Position numbers and translations under genes: made by a program | Notes under the pieces: model-generated | What the model was told of the DNA's origin: nothing | The model's input: only the letters and a program-made list of their open reading frames with translations | Database searches by the model: none | Shown here: positions 44,106 through 57,161 of the stretch, piece by piece | Layout: each line of letters begins with the position of its first letter | How positions within the stretch are numbered: the stretch's first letter is position 1 | NCBI GenBank assembly: GCA_017165825.1 | Contig: CM029369.1 | Location: 6,897,433 to 6,961,432, forward strand | Reading direction: 5' to 3' | Length of the DNA: 64,000 nucleotides | Source: Hepsetus odoe | Taxonomy: Eukaryota > Chordata > Actinopteri > Characiformes > Hepsetidae

Positions 44106-46884
44106 ATGGATCTGCACTGGACGCTTGCATGTTTATCATTTTTACTTTGCATGTGTCCGAACTGTCATGGGGCAGCCATGGAAGCAGCACTCTCTCCAGA
44201 TCAGGCAAACCATTTGAGACGTATGTGGCTGCTGTCAATCAAAGATTCAAGGCTGAATGAGCAAGGTATGCTTGGTTCACATTTTCATCAGATACTCATT
44301 GTAGGTGTTAAACTACTGACAGTAATACATCTGTTGCTGTGCTAGTTTATTTCACATTTCCTATAGTACACCTTCCTATAGTTTCTCTACACATTACAGC
44401 AAATGGTCAGGATCAGCATTAACCTAGAAGGAACTAAGAAATCAGAAACTGACTGCAGTAATGACAACAGAAGAGTCTTACTTACAGCCACTGGAAATTA
44501 TTTGTGCTGAAAAAAAGACATCAATATTAGGAAGATATAGTTCATAGAGTAAGTCATAGGTATAGCTTATAATGGTGCAACAGCCATCAGACATTGTGTT
44601 TAGTTAGTATATTAATATTGTCTACAGCACCTGCACTCTGTTTGATTTGTTTTCATGCAAACACACTGAGATGTCTCCAGTGAAATACATTTATGACATA
44701 AATGGGGGGTAAACCATTAGGTATGGAGAAGTGCTGGTAGTCTCAGATCTTTTTGATTAGCTCTAAGAGCAGCAGGAGCTGTAGTCTAATAAAACCCACA
44801 TTTCAGTATGTGATTATGCATTCGTCTTACTCCTAATAATCACAGACACAAGGACAGAGCCATGACGTTTGCCTCAAACCATAGACTGATAGCAGAAGTG
44901 TGTGAAAGCTGGTCTGCGTGTGTGGTACATGTTTGTTTAGTTTTTATTTTTGCTGAAAGTGATAATGAAAGAGTCGTTGTCTAAGGTGATAGACTTAAAT
45001 GGAAGGCTTCACTGAGATATATATTGTGTATATATATATATATATTGTCACTACAAACAAAAACAAATGAAAGTTAGAATGGGCCAGTTAGCAATTAAAG
45101 TGCCCCAACTGCCCCAACAAGCTTTCCTCAATTAATTGCAATATTGCAGCAAGTCTTATTTTAAAATGTTAGAACATCTTTAAATTTAGCTGCAGAATGA
45201 ACAGGACACATAAATAAACTTCTTCTTCTTTCTGCTGCTCCTGTTCGGGGGCACCAAAGTGGATCAACCATTTCCATTTCTCTCTGTCTTCTGTATTTAC
45301 CTCCTTCAAACCAACTGCCTGCATGTCCTCCTTCACCACATCCATAAACATCCTTTTTGTCTCCCTTTTCTCCACTTTCCTGGCGGCATCTTCAACACCC
45401 GTCTCCCAATATAATTCTCGTGTCTCCTCCAGGCATGTCCAAACCCAAGCACCCTTGCTTCTCTAACTTTGTCTCCAAAACAACAGAAATAAACTGAAAT
45501 TAATCCAGGCCTAGACAAATCACTTTTTAATTTTTTACATTTTTTAATTTTAATTTAAGTCTCATTGCATCACAGTGTGATACTCTGCACTGTAGGTATA
45601 GGTAGTTTTTAAAAACATTTTGTTGTTATTGCAGTTGCAAATTTCCATATCCCATTTTGATTCAAATTTAGACTGAAGCTGAATATTGATGCAGAGAAGG
45701 AACTATGGCTAGTTATTTATCTAAGGCAGAGGTGGCAAACTGGGGTCCTGCAGAGTCAGAGTTCCAGGAAAGGGAGATATCCACCTCTCATCTTTAGGGG
45801 GCTTATTTATTATAGAGACAATGCTTATTTTACTACAATTTAATGCATACAAATGAGCATCAAACAATCTTTTTATGTTTTCATGGCTATTTCTGTTATT
45901 ACATCTCTGTGTAGTGAAAAGCACTGATGTTATAAGTGATATGTTTTAGGTAATTGTCTCTTATGAATTAACTAATGATACAAAGACTGGTTGTCAAAAA
46001 AACAACTGAATGGGCATTGTCCCCAAATAATATTGCTAACTAATGGGGTCATAAATACTCTTATTACTGTAAATGTATTTAATTGTTACTGGCCTTTTTT
46101 TTATATATACAACTGAAATAACAGCTGTGTTGCATCATCACCCAGACGGAACAGCAAGCACACATCAGCTTCTTTACTGCCGTGTTGGGATTGGTTTCCA
46201 CCTACAGATCCTGGCCAATGGGAGTGTGGGGGGCACTCATGAGCCCAGTGAGCACAGTAAGTCTAATCTCAAGAATTAAATACTTTAAAAGGTATAAAAT
46301 AGATGAAAAGGAGATTGATTGGATGATTAAGGATAAATGGATTATGTCCAGCTCAAGTGCCGGTGATTTGATTATTTTGTTGCCTGGCTCTTTTTTTCAT
46401 TACTCAAAATATAACCAACCTTCACTCTCTCCTTTTCTCCCTCAGGTTTGTTGAGGGTGTTTGCAATGAAGCGTGGAGTTGTGGGTATACGTAGCATTCA
46501 GAGCAAATTGTATTTATGTATGAATAAAGAAGGAATTGCACGTGGAATGGTAAGAAATATTTCCGGCATGTGAATCACTCATAACTGTCTGTGCAATGAT
46601 GGCAGTTTTTTACACATCGCTCTGATTTTGGTACTGTAGTGGACCAACAAGTTTACAAAGCAGGAGTAAACATTTAAAACATTTCTCATCCACAGAAGAA
46701 TTTTTCACCTGACTGCCTGTTCAAAGAGAACCTGGAAGAGAACCATTATACTACCTACTCATCTGCAGCTGTCCCAGGGCTGTACCTAGCCCTGTCCAAC
46801 CGTGGCCAGCTCAAGAGAGGAAATAAAGTGGGCCCGCATCAGGCCTGCACCCACTTTCTGCCACGCAAAGCCCCAGCAAACTAG
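44106..46884 (+). CDS. Secreted fibroblast growth factor, FGF4/5/6-like
   Basis: Predicted 194-residue secreted FGF. Coding exons: 44106-44265 (MDLHWTLACLSFLLCMCP, a signal peptide), 46125-46256 (LLYCRVGIGFHLQILANGSV), 46446-46549 (MKRGVVGIRSIQSKLYLCMN), 46696-46884 (ENHYTTYSSA, then THFLPRK and stop). All junctions are in phase (1, 1, 0), and the 104-nt third exon matches the canonical middle exon of FGF genes. The GIGFHLQ and HFLPR motifs point to the FGF4/5/6 group, but identity is not settled, so no symbol is given. FGFs of this group signal through FGF receptors with heparan sulfate. The first two exons are usually one exon in this group; here an extra 1.86-kb intron, holding a LINE remnant, splits signal peptide from core. 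Assignment of exon 1 rests on phase, donor and signal peptide only. Confidence 0.85.
45205..45525 (-). mobile_element. Non-LTR retrotransposon 3' remnant
   Basis: The minus strand encodes, with frameshifts, RRHENYIGRRVLKMPPGKW, then DMQAVGLKEVNTEDREKW, a LINE C-terminal block like that at 30845-31370. It sits in intron 1 of the FGF gene. Confidence 0.7.
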
Positions 46885-46936
46885 ACAAAGAAAGCACTTT
46901 ATCCATAAAAAAAAAGTGTATGCACGATTTAATTCA

Positions 46937-47438
46937 TATATACAGTACTGTGCAAAAGTTTTAGGCAGGTGTGAAAAAATGCTGTAAACAAAGAATGCTT
47001 TCAAAAATGGAAGTGTTAATCATTTATTTTCATCAATCAACAAAATGCAGTGAATGAACAAAAGAGAATCTAAATCAAATCAATATTTGGTGTGACCACC
47101 CTTTGCCTTCAAAACAGCATCAATTCTTCTAGGTACACTTGCACACAGTTTTTGAAGGAACTCGGCTGGTAGGTTGTTCCAAACATGACTGTGTTTCAAC
47201 CGACTATAATCCTACAGAATCCCTGACTTTGTGCAAGTGTACCTAGAAGAACTGATGCTGGTTTGAAGGCAAAAGGTAGTAAATATTGATTTGATTTAGA
47301 TTTTTCTTTTGTTCGCTCACTTTGCATTTTGTAAATTTGATAAAAAATAAACAATCATTTTTTATATTTCTGAAAGCATTCTTTGTTTACAGCATTTTTT
47401 CACACCTGCCTAAAACTGTTGCACAGTACTGTATATAT
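46937..47438. mobile_element. Fold-back MITE with mariner-like ends
   Basis: Both ends read TACAGTACTGTGCAAAAG or close to it, inverted, then GGCAGGTGTGAAAAAATGC. The inversion continues inward (CTTCAAAACAGCATCAATTC against its complement, and GGTACACTTGCACA against its complement), so arms of about 200 bp fold almost end to end. TA lies at the outer edges. No transposase frame is present. It begins 53 bp after the FGF stop codon, probably in its 3' UTR. Confidence 0.85.
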
Positions 47439-48500
47439 TGCATATCTGAGTAAATATTAATGCTGTCACTTTATTTAAGATGTTGCCTTTATATTATGAT
47501 GCTAGTTAATATGCATATTTATGTATTTAATTTTTAGATTTCATTATATAATTGGAGCTCAATAAAGATTAATTTTATTATATTTCAAATTTCTCATTAA
47601 TCATTTTTTATAGTTCTAAATTAAATCAGTATTAGTTAAATTTCACTTTGATTTGGCAGCACAAAAATAGACATACCTGTCTGAGGAAAGTTACAACCTC
47701 TGAATTAGACATGAAAGAAAGGCATGGTGTAGAAAGACATCAAGCACCCACAGGCTTCTTTGATGGCTGCAGCTCAGGCAATATAACAATCAGCAAGTCC
47801 AATACTTTTTTATAAGTGTGTACCTATAATGATGAATTAAGATTAATTTTGAACAATCACTTCACATGGGTTTTTAAAGCCAGTTACAAAAAAATACAGC
47901 TAGGATATTATTATGTAAAAAGATATTAATGAAATTCAGGATGTAGATATAAAGCATTAAACCTACATTTATTGTTTTTTCAATGTGATTACCAGTGAAG
48001 TAAAGTAAATATACAGAATGGTAGGATATTTTGTCTTAGTTTTTCTGTAATTCAATAAAATTACAATCACTGTAACTATTGTACAATATTTGGGATATTC
48101 TTGCACATATGGAGCTAATGAATATCTGTTTGGGGACACTTTACAGAAACTAGCTATTGCTCCAATCACAACACTGCCCTAGTGATTCACTGGCCCAACC
48201 TTTAATTAGGACCCTAGGGTGAGCCACACTAATGTATTACATGGTTAAAATCACACATTTCACATTATTTACATATTTATAACCTTATATCAACCGTATC
48301 ATCTGTCCCATCCATCATTTTCATCCTCAGTCTTCTATCATCCTCTTTTTTCTTTAAAACAGAGGATGAGAAAAAAAATGTCTGAAGTGGACAGCTTGAC
48401 TTTTTTCTTACATTCGCCATATGCCAAGTGCCTGCTCCGTCAGTAACCTGATCGTGTTTCCAGAGAGACGCTGAGGTCACCTGATCTTCTCTGAGACTGA
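47439..48500. other. Intergenic, no gene recognised
   Basis: AT-rich and featureless to my reading. The open frames are short and lack family signatures. Confidence 0.5.
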
Positions 48501-48645
48501 AACTTCTCATTAAACCCCTGCTCAGGTATCCTCCCATATCTCAGAGATAGAGAGAGTGATGTCCAGGTATTTCAAAAGACATAGAACATGCAGCGCTTGG
48601 ACACTAGTCGATAAAGCAACCATGCGGATATTATAACACTTCTTG
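48501..48645 (+). promoter_or_regulatory. Candidate TMPRSS3 5' untranslated exon
   Basis: A strong donor (CTTG|GTAAGTAAG) at 48646 has no matching coding exon. The next acceptor would lie before the ATG at 49006. This fits a non-coding first exon; the start of the transcript is not determinable. Confidence 0.35.
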
Positions 48646-49005
48646 GTAAGTAAGCAATTTAATATATCACCAGAACTAATTTGACCATAGATCAATTATT
48701 TTTATGAATATAAATAATGATTTTTAATTTTGGCAATTACTATGTAACTAAATGTTACTAATATTTAGTCATGTACTTTTAGTTATGTATTTAAGTTATT
48801 TGTGTTATTGTCCTATGGCTTTAATATGAATACATTCTTCATAATATTTAAAGATAATGGAATCTACATTCATACAGCAATACATACAGCAAACTACCCA
48901 TATTATTCAATCTTATGTAAACCTTATGTCTTCAATGGATCTAATTCATTCTTTACCTCATCTTTCTTCAATCATACAAAGCCATTATGACTGTGTGAAG
49001 GCATT

Positions 49006-52000
49006 ATGGCCAATCCAGAGGTGCAGGAGGCAGCAGCAGATGTTGCTGCCACCACTGAGGCAAATTATAGAGGTGTGGAGCCTCCAGGAGGTCAAGGAGA
49101 GAGTGAAGCCCCACAAACAAAAGTGAGTATGTGATCCAGTGAGACCATTTTCATCCATACTTGTTGAACTGCAGGAGGATTTTATGCAGGTAACAAGCCT
49201 AAACATCTATTAACAATATTGATTGTATTATTAGACATACAGTACTTAACAAAAGATCTTGCTGGAGCCCACTTGTTGATGCATGGCTGGGTAGTCACCT
49301 CATTAGTGACACTGATGGGTGTAAAAACATGAACATTGCACACTGACTACCATGTCAGTTTATTTGCTGCACTGGGAATGATCCATCACTCCAATATTAT
49401 TAAGTCAGTGGTGGTTATATTGTGATCCCTTTATAGTGATGGATATGGTAGAGCAGAAATAATAACTTACTCTAAACCTACCTACCTCTTTTCATGGCAA
49501 ACACAAAGGATTGGGGCAGCAGTGGCTTAGTGTTGAGGGACAAGAATCCCAGATTAGTAGGTTGCCCTCAGGTACCCTGGAACAAAGTACAGCCCCCATC
49601 AGATGGGCGTTGGATATGGATGCCCACTGCTGCACTGTGTGTATGGGTTAAATGCAGAAGATGCATGTCATTGTGGTTCAATTGTGTGTTTTGCTGTGCA
49701 GTTACTTTCACTTCACTTTCATATAATGGTCCATTCATTTTATAAATTGATCATTATGTATGCAAGGTAGATATACAAATGTGCAAGCCCAAGAAACAGG
49801 CAGCTTGGTTTAATCAGCCTATTGAGGCCAAGATCATCCCATCCTTAGCCATGTAAATGCTGATTCTCTCAACAGACTTTAGGAACAGAACTGACAAGCC
49901 CTGCAACAATAGAAGTGGTTTCTGTTGGAGAAGAGGACCTTCCAGCCATAGACACGCCATCCACTCTTGATATTAGTGCCCTTGATAACCACAATGGCAG
50001 CCTGGCAGAAAATGGTGCCGCTAAACTGGCAGAAGTTCAAGCTCAACCTAACCCAGCAATGCCTGTTACTAAAGTCCAGCCTTTCCTGTCAGGTAGGAGA
50101 ATGCATAAAGAAGGAAATATTTTTCATGGAGCTAATATCAAACTAGATCACACATGATCATGCAACAAATTCATGGAAAGCATACTTAAACCTGGCCACT
50201 TAATGCTTCCTGCACATCAGGATTATCTCTGGATGAGGCCAAGTCACTTGTCATAGCAACTGTACTTAAAATTTAATACATAAATCTGATCCACTTTAGG
50301 AGGTCTAAATGCATTCAAGTCACGTTATTCACGTTATTGCAGTGCAGTGTAAATACCTCTATCTGTCCAAGATATTTTCAACAACCAAAATCCTCTTCAT
50401 ACTTTTACAACCACTTCTCCTTTAATCTCTACATGTAGAAAAGGTCACCTCTCAGGCTGCCTTCACTTAATACAGCATTGCGTGTGATCGGTTTGTTAGA
50501 TTATTAAAAAAATTATAGCACACTTTGGATGACCTGCTGAACTCAAAGAAAGTCCCAGTATACCCAGTAAACATATATAGTTAATGCTAAAAAATAACAC
50601 AAGAAGAGAACTACTGTTTACATTTATCTCATTGACAGTGTTGTGCATAATTGTGCCTTTTAAGTCCTTTTCTTTAAACTTTGGGTGTTGTACATGAGTT
50701 GATATGTATAAAATTTCCCTCATAGCAATCATATTTTAGTCTGGCAGACTGGAGATATATTTGAGTATTAAGCTTAAACATTTGTGGCTAAAATCAGGAT
50801 TACAATCCAGTTAACAGTCACATGAGGTGACCAGGTGTAAATGGGGTCAGAAATGCCAGTATCTCACTCACTGAGATCGACTGAATTGAGTCTTCCTGAA
50901 CGGGGTGTTGGTGGGCTAGTGGGGTGTTGGTGGGCTAGTGGTGGGTACTTGCCTATGGACCTATGGCTCAAGAGGTCCCAGGTTCGAAGCCCACCTCTAG
51001 CACTACCACCACTGGGTCCCTGAGCAAGACCCTTAACCCTGAATTGCTCCAGGGGGACTGTCCCTGTAATTAGGACATGTAAGTCGCTCTGGATAAGAGC
51101 GTCTTCTAAATGCCGTAAATGTAAATGTAAATGTAACTAGATATGTAGCCTGTTCAAACTATTGAGGCACCAGCAGTTTGGAAACCATTATGGAAGTATT
51201 ATAAGACACCTAACTTTGATCAGAACAATCATGTTTTATTGATAGTCAGATATCAACAAGAGATAAAGCTATTTCCATCACATCAGTGTTGTGATAATTT
51301 ATTGTAAACACATTCAACCTATCACTTATATCAGTTTGAGTTTTTGTTTGTTTCAAAAGTGTGTATTGCTGTAAGACAAAGCCCACATGAACAAACAGAT
51401 GTTTAATTCAGTTTATTTCTTTTCACCACACAAAGAAGATTTAGCAGAGGAGAAGACACTCAGAGGCCGTTTGTTTGCACGAAGGATGGAGCTTTTAATT
51501 GCCACGTGTGTTTTACTTGCGGTGATCCTTGTACTTGGTATCGGACTGGGAGGTGAGTGGGTGACACACTGCCCGTAATATGCCATGAGCAGGAGTAGCC
51601 TCCTGGTGGCACATAGTGCCTCTGGTAATAAATAATTAACAGCCATTAATATTGCAGAATGTGGGGCGCACTGGTCCAAAACTGGGAGATGTCTGGAACT
51701 CCGGTTGCAAAGTCTGATTAAATTCTTTAGTGTCAGATTCCTATACTCTCTGACGAGTAATGTATGGATAGAAGTAAATAATGCAATAACTTTCAAAAAC
51801 AATTATGTTTCTTGCGTTCCTGTGATAGAATACTTTGTAATTAGACAAAAAGATAATTTACTAAGTTACAAGGTTACAGTATTTCTAAAATAAAACGTTG
51901 GATCTTGGCAGATTAGAAAGCAAAGATCGCTATTACTTAATAAGAACAATAACAAGAACCATAATGTTCTTAATTCTAAAGTTCTTTCTATTGCCAGATA

Positions 52001-55000
52001 AAACAAAATGATGAAATGAAAGACTGAAAAACATGGTTTAGATCAAACAGCAGAACAATAAAGAACATTAGGATGGAAAAATACAAATTATATTAATATT
52101 TCACATAAAAATTAATATTGCTATCCCTGTATATCAATATACCTGACATGTGTTTGCCAAAAACAATACTTTTTAAAACACGAGCTTGGAGTTGTGGTGG
52201 TCTAATGATAGGATACTTGCCTATGGGTCTATCGACCAAGCAGTCACAGGTTCGAATCCCACCTCTAACACTACCACCATTGGGTTCCTGAGCAAGACCC
52301 TTAAACCCGAGTTGCTTCAGCGGGACTGTCCCTGTAATTAGGACATGGACGTCGCTCTGAATAAGAGCGTCTGCTAAATGCTGCAAATGTACTAATATGT
52401 ACCTCCTAATGTGTTTAATACTATTCTAGAATTTAGGCACTATAAAAGAAAATATCTACCAGCGGTCTAGCAAATTAATGACCAAAAATAAACTAGTGTA
52501 AAGAGTTACACCAGTTCTTTTCTTCCAAACTGTTAGTTGTTCTGATTTAAGAGAATTTAACAAAAGGACATTTGTGTTTCTGTGTCTTTAACACAAAGTG
52601 TTTCATAATGTGCATTTCTAACACTAAACGCAGATGAGATATAAATATGTACAATCAGCATAAAATATAGATAGATACAGACAGGTAAACAGGCAGATAT
52701 CATAAAGACAGATCAACAGATTGGCAGAAAGAACGAGTACCGGACACACGCTCATGTGTGTCTTTTCCCCTTCCCAGTTGGCCTGAGGTGCTATGGGAAG
52801 TTCCAGTGCAGCTCATCTCGTTGTATCAGTAGTTCTGCACAGTGTGATGGACTCATAGACTGTGAACATGGCGAGGATGAACTTAGCTGTGGTATGTGTA
52901 TTATAATACTGATTGATTATGGACTCTATGCTGAATATATCTGGAGATACAATACTGTGTAAAAAGTATCTTCCTGCCTTTTTCCTCCATTATTGCATAT
53001 TTGTCACAATAAACACATCTGAATGTGGTTAATGACCTTCTCTTTGTTGTCTAGTGCGTGTGAGTGGGAAGAGATCGGTGCTGCAGGTGTCAAGTAGGGG
53101 TGTGTGGAGCACAGTGTGTTCAGAGGACTGGGACCCTGAGCTGGCCTTCTCTGCATGCAAACAGCTCGGATACTCCAGGTAAGGCTGGTGCTGCATGTTT
53201 TGAGAGGGAAGTTCTCATTACACAAATTACTTATGTACAGTCCAATTCAATTTCTACTGAGCATTTTGTATTTTGTCTTCAGTGGTCCTCATCTATGCAT
53301 TTTTTTCTCCTTGCTCTAATGCAAGGAAATCATGGAAAATCAGGGTGTTTGAAATCACGGAGAGTTCTTACTATTCTTAGCGAAGTTGTTGCATCAGGTC
53401 AGTAAGAGAAGAACAAAAGTACCAAAGTTTACGGAGCAGGAGAACTTCAGGAACCAATGTTGGCTGGGAATCATATATATTTATATGTGTAGAAAAAAGA
53501 CTGAGAGTTTTAATTTAATGTATTTAATTTTCATTTTAAGTGAAAAAGTCAAAAGGTATCCCATTGGGTAACAAACAGAATCAGTCTGGAATCTAACCTG
53601 CACCAGAATCAAAATACAACCCAGTTCTGACATTTGGGCTAAAGAGACTTTTTAACATGCTTGTCTCTGAGGTTGGTTTAAATGGCCCCAGCTGGTGTAT
53701 AAAATTGGTGATGTGCTGGATGGTGCTTGACTGACAGACACAGAGACCCCTTCCAGTGTGAAGTTCCAAGAACCCCAACACTCCAAATCTCCAAATCTGC
53801 AAGTATAGAAACTAACAAATGATTAAGAGGAAGATGAAGGCTGACAGAGCCATGAACAGTCTGTATTTTCCCAATATGAAGATTCCAGAAAAGAAATATT
53901 AACCCACTTTTGCAATGATGTGATATCTCTTCTGTTGTTCTTAGCCTACTCCCTTCAGAAACAATATTTCCATTAGCAGTTCTACATGCTGTGCAGATAC
54001 ACAAACAGTTTTTTTTCCTTTCCTTGCCTTTCTCAGCTATGTGCAGTCTGCTTCTTTCCCTCTCTCCAACATTGAGCAAGAACTTCAGAGCAACCTGGTG
54101 TCGATTAATCTGAGTCAGCCTTCACATGCCATCAAGATACACAATGCAACCAATCTGAGGTGTGGAATGACTTTTCTTTGTATTATTACTTTATATGCAG
54201 GTATAATTGCAGTGATGATGATGTGCAGTGCATGACATTGGAATTATGACAACAAATAACGTGGATCATTAGAGTCAGCAGGCAGCATTTATTATTATAG
54301 CATTATTCCAGGGTTCCTGCGATGGGCTGGTGACCTGTCCAGGGTGTGTCCCCTGTCCCCCTGTGTGCGCTGGGTTGGACTCCAGCACTCCCCCGCGACC
54401 CCGTTTGGGACAAGCGGCAGAAAATGGAATGGAATGGAATTATTCCAGGGACATTTTATAAGTCCCACTTTTCTTTTATGACAAAGAGTTAATTTAGGTG
54501 TATTACCAGTTTATCAAAGTTTACAAGAGGCCCACTATAGTATACCTTTATGTGTAGCTTAATGTGGTCCAAAAGTCTGAGACCACATACAAAATCTAGA
54601 ATTTCTTTTTCATTTATACCTGAAAACTGAAACTTTTAGAATTTTGAAAACATTTCAAAGGGTGAAGGCTAGTCAAATGAACTAATATTCAAAATTCTAA
54701 ACAAATATATAATTTGCTATGCTCACTTCATATGGTCTGTTGTTGAGTTTTGTTTACTCAAGTATGTAAAAGTGTGAATTTAAATCAAATACCTGTATTC
54801 TTAATAGTCATAAACATGTAATTCAAATATACAAATAAACATAACAACCAAAAGTAATCACAGCACTCTGTCAATCTCCTTCCAGATATGGCAAGAATTG
54901 AGAAATACCACCATTTCAGTATGGAAGGGGACACTTACCCTTGCCACCCTGCAGATAAAGCAGAAAGGTTGACACTAAATCAATTAAATCAACAAAAACA

Positions 55001-55404
55001 ATGAAATTATATATTTTCCAATGTTGGTCTCAGACTTGTACATTCCACAGAAACTGCAAGTACAGCAGTACTGAAAGTGTTTTCTTCTCCTTTTTGGAAA
55101 ACATGTGTTTTTACAATGCCTAAATACTTTTTCCTAATTTAGTTTGAGCTAGAACATAGACGATATACAAAAAATCACACTTTGGGTTTACTTTCAGAAA
55201 ATTAAATGTACTAAATGTATGTATAGTTAATTTCAAATAAGAAGAGAATAACCATCTTAAGACAGCTGTGATGGGGCAAAATGTCTGCTTCCCACACTCT
55301 AAAGTGCAAAATGCTTTGGCCTTTCTTGACATGCTTCATTGCTTCACCAGTTAGTTTAATCTTTACTACACAGCTATCATGCATTACACACACACACACA
55401 CACA

Positions 55405-55441
<37 letters not shown>

Positions 55442-57105
55442 AAGGATTATTTGCACTCTTGTTCTGCAGGCTGTAGGTAAAGGCATCAAAATGGCCTACT
55501 TTGGAATTCATTTCTCAGCTCTCAGTTGCATCTGAATGGCTTTTTTTTTTTAACAAAGAGGGAATTTTTCATGGATTGTTTTCACAAAATAGCAAACTTT
55601 GTTTCCACAGTAAAACCGAGTGTAGTTCAGGAGAAGTGATAACCCTGAAGTGCTTGGGTAAGCAAATAAAAATTTCTTAACATTTGAGCAGACATTTATG
55701 TTAAATTTCATCTGTAGAAGAGTTGATACTGTTTTGAAGGCAAAGGGTGGTCACACCAAATATTGATTTGATGTAGATTTCTCTTTTGTTCATTCACTGC
55801 ATTTTGTTGATTGATGAAAATAAATGATTAACACTTCCATTTCTGAAAGCATTCACAGTTTACTGCATTTTTTCACATCTGCCTTAAACGTTTGCACAGT
55901 ACTGTATGTTATGCCAAAAAATTATTTTGAAAAAATAAAATAAAAAATAATGTATTTTTAAAAATTAATTACAGTTTTAATACATGTATTTATATATATA
56001 TAATTTCCTTTTTACATATTACAAAGCAACAGACTGCTAATGGTTATTACTATATTCAGTTGCAGCACTGTCTCTGCTCTGTGTTGACTGAATGTACTTT
56101 GTTGTCTTTTTGCACTTCATTTTCTATGTTGTCTTTTGTGTAGCACCATGGTCCTGAAGGTACAATGTTTAGTTTCACATTGTCTTTTTAGAAGCAATGT
56201 TTCCAAAATGCCAAGAATGAAAGTTTCATCTTCTTATATCTACGCAGATTAAATTAAAATTACAAACAGGTGCAACATTTTTAAGATGTTGACTGCCTAA
56301 AGTGATAATTCTATCAAAAGACAAGCACAGAGTCTTAAAACAATTGTTTACAGTAAGCTGTGTCTTGTTGTAAGTAAACCGAACAGCCCTTCTTTGTATT
56401 ACATTACAAACATACCTTATAAATGCACTCATGGGAACATTAATGGGCCATACTTTGGATAATTCTAGCCTATTGCACGCAAAGCACCCATGCTTACCTT
56501 ATATTTAACTTTCAAATATTTATGTTTCATATATTTAATTTCACCTGATTATTAACACTAACCTTCAACCCAACTGAATATCATCTTCAGCCTAACCATG
56601 GTCCCTATACTGACCCTAACACGTCAATCAATCAATTAGAATCAATGATTCAAAGAGTTACACCCCCAGGTTTCACCAGATAGTTGGTTAATAATTAAAG
56701 CATCTGTGGATGATCTACTACAATTTCCAGATAAAATTAAGCCCATTGCTGGTCATTTAAATAGATATGTAGCCTTTTTGTGCCAGGGCCTGAGCAGGCA
56801 TTCCCCCAGCTTAATGGAAATCAACTATTTAGTGGATTTCCATTAATTACATTTAATTAATGAAAAAAAATTTTTTTCTCCTATAACTCAGATTAGTTAT
56901 TTTATTAATAAGGGCACTACTACAAAATGATACTATGATACTACAAAATGTAAAATTCTTTTATACATAATTACTTGCTTAGCTTCCCAATAAAATCCTG
57001 TTTGGCTTTGTAAATCATACACACATAAAAAAAAAACTATTATTTAGTTCGGCATTGTAACAGTGCATTTTTACATCAAACTCTATCTCTCTTTCTAATA
57101 TTTTG

Positions 57106-57161
<56 letters not shown>

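Noticed and set aside
46073..46124. Alternative FGF start with hydrophobic MYLIVTGLFFIY
   Set aside because: The stretch looks like the pyrimidine tract and acceptor (ATAACAG) of exon 2; the phase-1 join to 44265 is better supported, though not proven.
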